This document shows positions 1-5,833 of a stretch of DNA of 23,216 nt, one piece after another. The notes beneath the pieces were generated by a model, which saw only the letters and a program-made list of their open reading frames with translations, had not been told where the DNA came from and did not search any database. This DNA comes from a virus, in the IMG/VR virus record IMGVR_UViG_3300032116_001346, positions 1 to 23,216 of that record; one strand, 5' to 3'. The translations under genes and the position numbers were made by a program. Within the stretch, counting starts at the first letter, position 1. Every line of letters begins with the position of its first letter.

Positions 1-104
1 ATCTCGACGCGATCGATCTTGACGAGCGCGCTGCTCTGCGCGGATTCGATCGAGTGCAGCCTCTGCTGCGTCTGGCCACTGATATAGTCGCTGAGCTGGC
101 TCAT
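1..104 (-). CDS. Partial gene of unknown function, cut by left edge
   Basis: An open frame starts at ATG 104 and runs off the left edge after 34 codons. The start directly abuts the TGA of the outer-spanin gene (TGAATG), the same tight spacing seen through the rest of the operon, which supports it as a real gene. The visible N-terminus begins MSQLSDYISGQTQQ and continues as a polar, probably helical stretch rich in Gln, Ser and Asp, without a signal peptide or membrane segment. It is too short to assign a function. It shows only that the minus-strand transcription unit continues past the lysis genes. Confidence 0.6.
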   Translation of the reverse strand, partial: MSQLSDYISGQTQQRLHSIESAQSSALVKIDRVE

Positions 105-338
105 TCATGGTGCAAGCGCCACTTTCTCGAGCGCCCCCCCGGCCCCACAGACAGCCTCGAATGCGCGGTTGTGGCCGACGATCTGGCGCCGAGTCGGCTC
201 GGTGTCGAGCTTTGACATGCTGATCAACTTGAAGGATTTGCAGCCCGTATCAGTTACAGTCACGGCAGTGCCGGTCGAACACCCGGCCAGCAGGCAGCCG
301 GTCAGCAGTGCGGCGAGCCGCGTCGGCTTTCTTCTCAT
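105..338 (-). CDS. Outer-membrane spanin (o-spanin, Rz1-like) lipoprotein
   Basis: This 77-residue protein starts MRRKPTRLAALLTG and has a short basic N-terminus, a hydrophobic stretch and a lipobox ending LLAGC, which predicts lipidation at Cys20 (a second Cys lies at 15). It would be exported and anchored in the outer membrane. The mature part has two further Cys and a pattern (TGCKSFKLISMSKLDTEP, then HNRAFEAVCG) that I recall from small lipoproteins beside phage lysis genes. The start at 338 is chosen because the longer frame to 401 puts the lipobox too far in. The gene begins inside the upstream inner-spanin gene in another frame (89-base overlap), the classic Rz/Rz1 layout. Partnered with the inner spanin, it would fuse the inner and outer membranes in the last step of lysis. 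The role comes from architecture and position. Confidence 0.75.
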   Translation of the reverse strand: MRRKPTRLAALLTGCLLAGCSTGTAVTVTDTGCKSFKLISMSKLDTEPTRRQIVGHNRAFEAVCGAGGALEKVALAP

Positions 339-501
339 TTTCTTGGCCCTTCCTTTCGCCCTCGACGCGCACCTCCTGTCTTCCGGCCTCTTTGGCTGCA
401 CTCATACGCCGATGGTCCCAGGTCACGACCATGATGCCGAGCCCCGCCATGAGCGAGATGACGAGCCCACGGCCCGCGAATATGGACAGGAGCCAGGTCA
501 T
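250..501 (-). CDS. Inner-membrane spanin (i-spanin, Rz-like)
   Basis: This 83-residue protein starts MTWLLSIFAGRGLVISLMAG. One N-terminal transmembrane segment (about residues 3-27) is followed by a highly charged helical periplasmic part rich in Lys, Glu, Arg and Ala. This is the normal build of an inner spanin: a membrane anchor with a coiled-coil arm that meets the outer-spanin lipoprotein across the periplasm. The start at 501 is set by the ATGA overlap with the endolysin stop; the open frame continues upstream to 687, but only as a shadow of the endolysin. The last third overlaps the outer-spanin gene in a different frame. The protein is shorter than lambda Rz, but small inner spanins are common in phages of alphaproteobacteria. 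No homologue search was possible. Confidence 0.7.
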   Translation of the reverse strand: MTWLLSIFAGRGLVISLMAGLGIMVVTWDHRRMSAAKEAGRQEVRVEGERKGQENEKKADAARRTADRLPAGRVFDRHCRDCN

Positions 502-1193
502 CCGGGTTTGCCCTCCTGACTTGCCTTGACGCGCCGGCTCACGACATAGACCGCAGCCCCGATGCCGAGGCCGAGCGAGATGCTTTTGACGTTGCCGCCC
601 ATGCTGGCAAGCGCGGCCGAAACTGGGGAGAACTCCGCGAGCTTTGCGCTCCACTCTAGCAGGCTTGACAACGATTGCTCTGCCCAAGCGGCAGCCCCGG
701 CGAGCGCCCCGACGATGCTGCCCCAGACGGTGCCGGAGCGCGGCAAGGGGTTCGGTGCCGATGCTGGAAGGGCTTCCGGCGTGGATGGGGGAAGGGCTTC
801 GGCCATTGCAGGCTGAGCCCCGGCCGGGTACGCTGCCCTGTCAAGCTCAATGTGCGGCGAATCCCAGCCCCAATCAATGCCCCTGGTAATCTTGATGCCC
901 ATCTCGGCCGCCACGTCGCGGAACGCACCGGCTATGGGCCGCATGTGCGCGTCGTCGTAAGAGATCCGGCCGCCATCCAGCACAGCCACGAAGTCGATCG
1001 CGTGGCCGGTGATGTGCCGCGAGTTCATCGTCTTCGACTTTTTTGCCTTCACGAGCTGCGCCTGACGCTCTTTCGTGCGGCGGCCCTCGGTGATGAGAAA
1101 CGGCGGCGCGCGCTCGGCAACAGCCCTGGCAAGCCGGTCTAGCACCGGATGCACGCCATCCAGCGCGGCGAGCGAGCGAGGGGATAGGCTCAT
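498..1193 (-). CDS. M15-family peptidase endolysin with C-terminal membrane region
   Basis: This 231-residue lysis enzyme is predicted to cut peptide cross-links or stem peptides in peptidoglycan. The N-terminal ~125 residues are an M15 (VanY/D-Ala-D-Ala carboxypeptidase-like) zinc peptidase domain. The zinc-binding His60 and Asp67 lie in SRHITGHAIDF, and His114 lies in DSPHIEL. A Pro/Ala linker (about 120-152) follows, then hydrophobic segments at roughly 154-172 and 203-221, ending in a basic tail. Typical single-domain M15 phage endolysins stop near residue 130, so the C-terminal ~100 residues are an added membrane-associated module. The start overlaps the upstream stop as TAATG, and the end overlaps the inner spanin as ATGA. 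With two spanins next door this forms a lysis cassette, but no separate holin gene is visible. The enzyme class is well supported; the role of the membrane part is inferred. Confidence 0.88.
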   Translation of the reverse strand: MSLSPRSLAALDGVHPVLDRLARAVAERAPPFLITEGRRTKERQAQLVKAKKSKTMNSRHITGHAIDFVAVLDGGRISYDDAHMRPIAGAFRDVAAEMGIKITRGIDWGWDSPHIELDRAAYPAGAQPAMAEALPPSTPEALPASAPNPLPRSGTVWGSIVGALAGAAAWAEQSLSSLLEWSAKLAEFSPVSAALASMGGNVKSISLGLGIGAAVYVVSRRVKASQEGKPG

Positions 1194-1951
1194 TAGATAT
1201 CCCCCGGCCGGAGATTGCGGGTCCAGTCAGGACGGGGGGAACCATGATAGGCGCGAATGCCGGTGGGCTGATTGTCCGCTAGGGCGTTGATGCTCGCCCC
1301 GGCCAGAGCCCCAGGACGACCGCCGTTGGCAAAAAGCACGTCTGCATTGACGCCGACACTCTGCCCTGATGCTAGCCAATCATCGATTGTCCAGCCCGGC
1401 TTATCGCGATAGGCGTTAGCCGTTTCCACGTCTAACAACCGTGCTCCAGGCAAATCAAAATCAACCAGCAATTGTGATTTATCAACCGGAACGCTAACCA
1501 CCTCTTCTCCAAACTGTTGCGCAGTCTGACGAGAAGGAGAAAAGAACGCCGGCCCATCGACGCGACGCGCCCCTAGGATGGATCCCGCCGCCTCGGGGGA
1601 TGTTCCATGGTACAGCGTAACTTTTTCTGCGGAAGGCCGCCCACTCGCCCCCAGGCTGTTACGCGGCCGTGGCGCCGCGAGACCTCCCACCATCGCCGCT
1701 CCCGCAACGTTGAAAGCATCCTCCGCCGCTTGCGGGTCTCCTGAGACGTAGGGCCGGCTGAGCAGGTTGGACATGCTGCGGTACGGATGCCCGATCAGCA
1801 TGTCGGCTAGGCCGCCAACGGCATCGACCGCGAGGCCTGCTCCGGAAGTCGGGTCGTTAAGCCGGTTGGCCAGCGTCGGGGTGTAGTCCCGAATGGCGTC
1901 GGCCAACAGGTTGCGAAATTGCGGCTGCGGGCCTTGGGATAGCGTCGCCAT
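1193..1951 (-). CDS. ADP-ribosyltransferase-like domain protein, possible virion-delivered effector
   Basis: This 252-residue protein has at least two parts. Residues 1-105 are Ala/Gly/Leu-rich and contain a stretch (about 75-95, AFNVAGAAMVGGLAAPRP) of a type found in large phage or plasmid polyvalent proteins. Residues ~110-210 start VTLYHGTSPEAAGSIL and go on to FFSPSRQTAQQFGEEVVSVPV. This fits the first two elements of the ADP-ribosyltransferase fold: an NAD-contacting H-G-T (His115) and the aromatic/Ser strand followed by a helix. I could not place the third catalytic residue with confidence. The C-terminus contains a second short motif, IRAYHGSPRP (His235), and stops about 17 residues later. 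The DNA around 1430-1530 is AT-richer than its neighbours, suggesting acquisition. The gene abuts the His-rich gene (start 1951, stop at 1952) and overlaps the endolysin by TAATG. The fold assignment is by eye from motifs. Confidence 0.55.
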   Translation of the reverse strand: MATLSQGPQPQFRNLLADAIRDYTPTLANRLNDPTSGAGLAVDAVGGLADMLIGHPYRSMSNLLSRPYVSGDPQAAEDAFNVAGAAMVGGLAAPRPRNSLGASGRPSAEKVTLYHGTSPEAAGSILGARRVDGPAFFSPSRQTAQQFGEEVVSVPVDKSQLLVDFDLPGARLLDVETANAYRDKPGWTIDDWLASGQSVGVNADVLFANGGRPGALAGASINALADNQPTGIRAYHGSPRPDWTRNLRPGDI

Positions 1952-2275
1952 CTATGCCACCTGTCGAATGGTCTCGTGAGTGTGATGGGTCACGGCATGG
2001 TGCACGGAAAGCAAGTCCGCCTCGTGCTGCTTCACGTGCGCGATGGCTTGGGCGAGCTGCGCCGCCAGGTGCTGCACCGTCTGCTCTAGCGCCTGCACGT
2101 GGGCTCGCAATGCCGTGTCATCATAGGCAGGGGCGGCAAGGCCGCTGGCCAGCCCGTTGAGTGCTGCCCGGCCTTCCACCGTCGTGAAGTGGTGTCGCTT
2201 GTGAGGCGGGATCAGCTCGAGCAGTAGCGCCGCGTGATCGACGATCGTGCCGTCTGCCTTTGCCAGCTGGCTCAC
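1952..2275 (-). CDS. His-rich coiled-coil protein, unknown function
   Basis: This 107-residue protein probably starts at GTG 2275, which overlaps the upstream TGA as GTGA. The frame stays open to 2311, but the extra residues only shadow the end of the previous gene. The N-terminal half is ordinary (AKADGTIVDHAALLLELIPP). The C-terminal half (about 50-107) is a heptad-like helix (RAHVQALEQTVQHLAAQLAQAI) that ends in a cluster of histidines; I count 13 His overall, several in adjacent pairs. There is no signal peptide or membrane segment. Its place directly behind the tail-fibre genes suggests a tail or virion-assembly role, such as a small trimeric coiled-coil component or fibre chaperone. That is inference from position only; I do not recognise the family. 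Confidence 0.65.
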   Translation of the reverse strand: MSQLAKADGTIVDHAALLLELIPPHKRHHFTTVEGRAALNGLASGLAAPAYDDTALRAHVQALEQTVQHLAAQLAQAIAHVKQHEADLLSVHHAVTHHTHETIRQVA

Positions 2276-2814
2276 GCGAGCACCGCGCCGTTGTTGCTGA
2301 TGACCCACCACTCCGTGCCGATGAATTGCAGGGTTACAGCATCGCCCACGTCCGCGAAGGTCAGGGTGGTGCCGTTGGCGAGGTTCGTCGGGGTCAGCGT
2401 TCCGTCGCCACCATCCGCGATCATGACGATAATCTTGATTTGGCCGACTGCGCCGTCTGCCAGTGTCAAGGCGTTGGCGCCCGTGGTGGTGAGTGTCGTG
2501 GTCAACGTCGTGAGGTTGACGGCGCCAGCGCCTGATAGGCTTTGCACCGAGCCGACAAGCCCGCCGATGCCACTCATAACCCCGTTATCGTCAACGGTGA
2601 TGGCTGAGCCCTGAATTTTTTTGGTGTCCGTCCCGTCCGTGCGCAAGAGGCGGTTGTCAGCCGAGCCCAGACCGTCTGTGTATGTGCTGGCCGTCAACGC
2701 CGCTTCGATGTCGTCGAGCGTTGCATTCCAGTCAGCCTCGTCAATGTTCGTCCCCGGCACGGCAGGGTTGAACGAGTTAGACGGAGCTGTGTAGGTGCCT
2801 GTGGTGCGTGGCAT
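2272..2814 (-). CDS. Small tail-fibre-like protein
   Basis: This 180-residue protein starts MPRTTGTYTAPSNSFNPAVPG. The N-terminal ~40 residues match in style the N-terminus of the tailspike upstream: a T/S-G-T-Y opening, then PG/DGQ, then a short helix (WNATLDDIEAALT). In phages this module commonly precedes a fibre and links it to the tail. The middle is low-complexity Thr/Leu/Gly/Ala (TTLTTTLTTTGANALTLADG). The C-terminus (about 125-180) is beta-rich and ends with a pattern (TLTFADVGDAVTLQFIGTEW) often found at the tips of phage tail proteins. A clear ribosome site (GAGGGG) sits just upstream, 13 bases after the tailspike stop. It is probably a minor tail fibre or tip protein. The class is likely; the exact role is unknown. 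Confidence 0.7.
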   Translation of the reverse strand: MPRTTGTYTAPSNSFNPAVPGTNIDEADWNATLDDIEAALTASTYTDGLGSADNRLLRTDGTDTKKIQGSAITVDDNGVMSGIGGLVGSVQSLSGAGAVNLTTLTTTLTTTGANALTLADGAVGQIKIIVMIADGGDGTLTPTNLANGTTLTFADVGDAVTLQFIGTEWWVISNNGAVLA

Positions 2815-2826
2815 TCGTGAATCCCC

Positions 2827-4551
2827 TCAGATCTCGTACCACATGCCATTGACGGTCGAACGAATGAACGAATACGTAAACCCGCGCGCCGCCGTGATAT
2901 TGCTGCCAGACCTCGTTTTGATCGCGTCGGCAACCGTACCGGCTTGATGAACAAAAGTAGTGTTTGCGGACGTATCCTCGACAACCACGTTGATGCGTTG
3001 AAATGCGCTCCCGTCGAGAAACTGAGTGATCGACGTGGGCGATGCGTTGAACGTGTAATAGGTCGTGTAATATCCGCCCTGCGTTGCGTTTAACAGCAAC
3101 GATGGCGTCGTGCCGCTCAAAAGCGGCGCCGCGTCTCGCGTTTCCAACGCGTTTAATCGCTCGCTTATCCAACCATAAAGAGGCGATGCGTCTTTGCGCT
3201 GGCTGCCGCTGACTGTGACCCACGGAACATTGTCGCCCTGGCTGGAGCGATGGGCCCCTATGTCAATGTTGTAACATGTGCCAGTGATTGCGAACGCGGA
3301 AGTTCCCGTGGGCGGCGCGTTGGTTGACACTGCGCCGGCCCGAAACGCGACTTGCGTTGCATTGTTGATGACTGCAAAATTTGCGCAGCCGGTGGCGCCG
3401 GACAGATAGCCCGTGCATCCGTCAAAAATGATGTTGCGGGGGCCGTTGGCATTGCTCGACATGCCTTGACCGATTTCGATGAAGCAGGAACTTGGGTTTT
3501 CTAGGTCAACCCCGTAGAAATTCAGGCCGCTCGAATATTGCCCGTCGTATGCAGAATCGCCGTCGATCCGGATGAGTTTGCCGCAACTTTCGATCGCACC
3601 ACCAATGACTGCGCATCCCTGCAACCGTTTGATGTCGAGGCCCGCTACGCACCCAGCGTTTCCGCCGCCGATGTACATGCCGATCGTCGTCAGTACCGTG
3701 CTCGCGTCGATGCTGCCTTCGATCACGACTTGCGCAGCGCTGGCCGATCCGTTGGACCAGAACACGCAAGATACGATCGTCGGCATGATCACAGTGTCGA
3801 ATTTCACGGCTGTGCCGGCAAAGTCGTAGACGTTGACTCGCTCTAAATAGGGCTGCGTCGTGTTGGTGATCGTGATCCCCTGCACCGCGCCGGAGGCGCC
3901 GACGACGGTGAGGTGCCGAATGGCCGGCGCCTTGGCGTAGCTCGTTCCGGTGATAGTTATGCCGGTCGTAACAGCAGCGCCCACAAAGTAGATCTCCGAG
4001 GCAAACGCCATGCCCTGGCCCTCGAGATCGACGCCAGCACTATTCCCCGCTGGCACATTGAGGTTGCCGTTGCAGCGGATGCGTCCGCCTGGAAACACAA
4101 GTTTGGTCTGTGATGCCGCAGCAGCGTCGATGGCGGCTTGCACGTCGGCTGTGGCGTCGTAAGACGATGTGCGCGCGTAGATCGCCGCGTGTTGGGCAAC
4201 GGGAATGTAGTCGAGCACTGAAATGGCATTGGACCGCTGCGCCGTCGATACGAGGCCGCGATCAGAGATCGTGCCGACCTCGACCCCTCCAGCAACCACG
4301 CCGATCGTGTTCGCGGCCTTGCGGTAAAACCCGGTATCGGTGTCAGCGCCAAAGCCCATGCTCGGAGCGCTGACAGACCCAGTCGCCGCTTTGAGCTGGC
4401 CGGTCATCGCGGCTTGACCATCCCGCGGCAGGGAATTGGTCAGCTCGGAGCCGATGTCCGAGAAATTCGCGTTGACAACGGCCGCCGTGATGGTTTGGCC
4501 GTCTGAATAGGTGTTGGGAATGGCGTAAGTGCCGGATCCATTGCGTGCCAT
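2827..4551 (-). CDS. Tailspike / tail fibre with predicted beta-helix
   Basis: This 574-residue receptor-binding protein candidate has an N-terminal ~45-residue attachment module (GSGTYAIPNTYSDGQTITAA). A fibre-like linker follows (about 50-100), containing APSMGFGADTDTGFYRKA, a repeat type common in tail fibres. From about residue 110 the pattern SVLDYIP, ADVQAAIDAAAA and LVFPGGRIRC marks the start of a right-handed beta-helix of the pectate-lyase/tailspike type, and short beta repeats continue to about 460. The C-terminal ~90 residues are beta-rich and end FIRSTVNGMWYEI. Such spikes trimerise, bind surface polysaccharide and may cleave it, but I cannot identify catalytic residues. The gene is the first minus-strand gene after the plus-strand cassette. 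No strong ribosome site precedes ATG 4551. Its composition looks less GC-rich than that of the flanking genes, as expected for a swapped host-range gene. Confidence 0.85.
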   Translation of the reverse strand: MARNGSGTYAIPNTYSDGQTITAAVVNANFSDIGSELTNSLPRDGQAAMTGQLKAATGSVSAPSMGFGADTDTGFYRKAANTIGVVAGGVEVGTISDRGLVSTAQRSNAISVLDYIPVAQHAAIYARTSSYDATADVQAAIDAAAASQTKLVFPGGRIRCNGNLNVPAGNSAGVDLEGQGMAFASEIYFVGAAVTTGITITGTSYAKAPAIRHLTVVGASGAVQGITITNTTQPYLERVNVYDFAGTAVKFDTVIMPTIVSCVFWSNGSASAAQVVIEGSIDASTVLTTIGMYIGGGNAGCVAGLDIKRLQGCAVIGGAIESCGKLIRIDGDSAYDGQYSSGLNFYGVDLENPSSCFIEIGQGMSSNANGPRNIIFDGCTGYLSGATGCANFAVINNATQVAFRAGAVSTNAPPTGTSAFAITGTCYNIDIGAHRSSQGDNVPWVTVSGSQRKDASPLYGWISERLNALETRDAAPLLSGTTPSLLLNATQGGYYTTYYTFNASPTSITQFLDGSAFQRINVVVEDTSANTTFVHQAGTVADAIKTRSGSNITAARGFTYSFIRSTVNGMWYEI

Positions 4552-4607
4552 GTCGCGCCGTTAGGTGGGTACGCGCGCACAACGCTGTAACTGTTGCCTA
4601 GAGGTTA

Positions 4608-4636
4608 CTGATTTTCAACGCAAATCACGCTATAAA
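4608..4636 (+). promoter_or_regulatory. Possible sigma70-type promoter for the plus-strand cassette
   Basis: The -10 box TATAAA (4631-4636) is preceded by CTGATT (4608-4613) with a 17-base spacer. The -10 matches the consensus at five of six positions and the -35 at only three. It lies 74 bases before the start of the plus-strand membrane-protein gene, in the only gap where a promoter for that cassette could sit. The surrounding bases are locally AT-richer than the rest of the window. The prediction is by eye. Confidence 0.4.
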
Positions 4637-4642
4637 CGCAGC

Positions 4643-4674
4643 GGCCCGACAGGTGCGCTAACACCGGCCGGGCC
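4643..4674 (+). other. Imperfect hairpin in the leader of the plus-strand cassette
   Basis: GGCCCG (4643-4648) pairs with CGGGCC (4669-4674), and inside it GGTG (4652-4655) pairs with CACC (4662-4665). A 3x3 internal loop and a six-base apical loop separate the arms. No T-run follows, so it is not a normal terminator. It would form in the 5' untranslated RNA between the proposed promoter and the ribosome site at 4698-4702, and could be a regulatory or protective structure. Confidence 0.35.
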
Positions 4675-4709
4675 TTGACTTCACCCCTGATGAACCCAGG
4701 AGATCAGTC

Positions 4710-5624
4710 ATGACCCATACTATCACAGCTCCGCGCCTTGTCGCTAGAGCTGCGACCGTTGCCCTTTGGGCGGTCGGCTCCGCCTACTTACTTCGCCACG
4801 AATGGCAGGCCGCGTCCCCGGATTGGGTCGTGCTCTGCGCCACGCCCGTTGTCTGGGGCGTGATCCTCGCCCTGCCAGTGCTGTCCACCTATGCCCGCCA
4901 CGACCGCATGTGGCTCGCCACCGCGCTGCTGTGGCTGGCCGCCATCATGGGCAGCGTCTACACCCTTAACGCAACGATCGGCCGACAGGCCGGCGCCAGG
5001 GACGCGGCCGTGCAATCGGCCACGGTGATCGAGCAGCAGCGCGCCGCCCTTACGGTAGCACTCGACGCGGAGAAGCTGCGCCGGCAGGACGCTTTGAACC
5101 GCTGCGGCACCGGGCGGGCCTGTCACGAGAGCACCCGGAGCCTGCTCGGCATGCACCAGCTCGAAATAGAACGACTGGAGCGACAGATTGCCGGCCTCAC
5201 CGTTGCCACCCCGCAAGCCGGAGAGCAGCGGGTTGCCGCTCTCCTGTCGCTGGTGTTCGGCATCGAGCCGACCTTTGCCGCCGATCTGGTGGCGTTGCTT
5301 GCTCCTTGCCTGTTGGGCCTCACCCTGGAACTGTCCGCGTTTGCCGCTGCCATGTACGGCTGGCACCCTGGCGCCGCCCCTGTTCAGCCGGTTAGGCAAC
5401 ATTTGCCGGCCCTGGCAAAGCCGGAAATCGTGGCAAACGTCGCAGCAAACGTGGCACCCCACCCCGTGATTGATGCGCTCATCCGGGCTGGTCGCCCACT
5501 GACCAACGGGGAGTTGGCAAGAATGATGAATTGCTGCGACGGCGAGGCCACAAAACGGCGCCGGGAGGTGTCGCACGTCGTCAACACTCGTCGAGCCGGG
5601 CGGCACGTGCTAGTGTCTCTGTGA
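4710..5624 (+). CDS. Multi-pass membrane protein with cytoplasmic helix-turn-helix-like C-terminus
   Basis: This is a 304-residue protein of unrecognised family. Three hydrophobic segments (about 13-28, 39-58, 67-86) are followed by a charged coiled-coil-like stretch (about 95-163) carrying a close Cys pair (CGTGRAC, ~131-137). A hydrophobic region at 186-216 could cross the membrane once or twice. A Pro/Ala/Val linker leads to a C-terminal ~55-residue domain (from HPVIDALIRAG) with the pattern LTNGELARMM, like the recognition region of a winged helix. The ribosome site AGGAG sits seven bases before the ATG. It is on the opposite strand to nearly all other genes and is followed after 11 bases by a second plus-strand gene. 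The antisense frame over it is Cys/His/Gly-rich and looks like a shadow. A role in prophage regulation, superinfection exclusion or signalling is possible; none is shown. Confidence 0.8.
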   Translation: MTHTITAPRLVARAATVALWAVGSAYLLRHEWQAASPDWVVLCATPVVWGVILALPVLSTYARHDRMWLATALLWLAAIMGSVYTLNATIGRQAGARDAAVQSATVIEQQRAALTVALDAEKLRRQDALNRCGTGRACHESTRSLLGMHQLEIERLERQIAGLTVATPQAGEQRVAALLSLVFGIEPTFAADLVALLAPCLLGLTLELSAFAAAMYGWHPGAAPVQPVRQHLPALAKPEIVANVAANVAPHPVIDALIRAGRPLTNGELARMMNCCDGEATKRRREVSHVVNTRRAGRHVLVSL

Positions 5625-5635
5625 GGGAGGCAACC

Positions 5636-5833
5636 ATGAACAGCAATTCCGGTGGACTGAAGCTGGATTATACGACAGAGTTCGCGGCGTTCGATAGGCT
5701 TCCGAAGGAAGTGCGCCAAGCGCTTGCCAACGCTCCACAGAAGCTGTGCGCTTACTCGCTGAAGCAGAAGCGCTGGCCGAAGCAGAAGATGCTGGAAGCC
5801 ATTGCGGAGAAGTCTCAGAACACGTCACCCTGA
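5636..5833 (+). CDS. Small protein of unknown function
   Basis: This 65-residue protein starts at ATG 5636 behind a strong ribosome site (GAGGGAGG). The frame remains open upstream to 5531, but that part only shadows the end of the membrane-protein gene. The sequence has the pattern FAAFDRLPKEVRQALANAP, which I recall from small phage and alphaproteobacterial proteins of the DUF6525 kind, with a basic second half (LKQKRWPKQKMLEAIAEK). It is probably helical and soluble. It is likely co-transcribed with the preceding membrane protein. Its 3' end overlaps the end of the convergent ejection-protein gene by 19 bases. The family hint is from memory of motif style and is tentative. Confidence 0.75.
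   Translation: MNSNSGGLKLDYTTEFAAFDRLPKEVRQALANAPQKLCAYSLKQKRWPKQKMLEAIAEKSQNTSP

Noticed and set aside
4788-5606. 272-codon minus-strand frame opposite the plus-strand membrane protein
   Set aside because: The product is a Gly/His/Cys/Gln mixture without structure, while the plus-strand frame has a ribosome site, membrane segments and a good neighbour.
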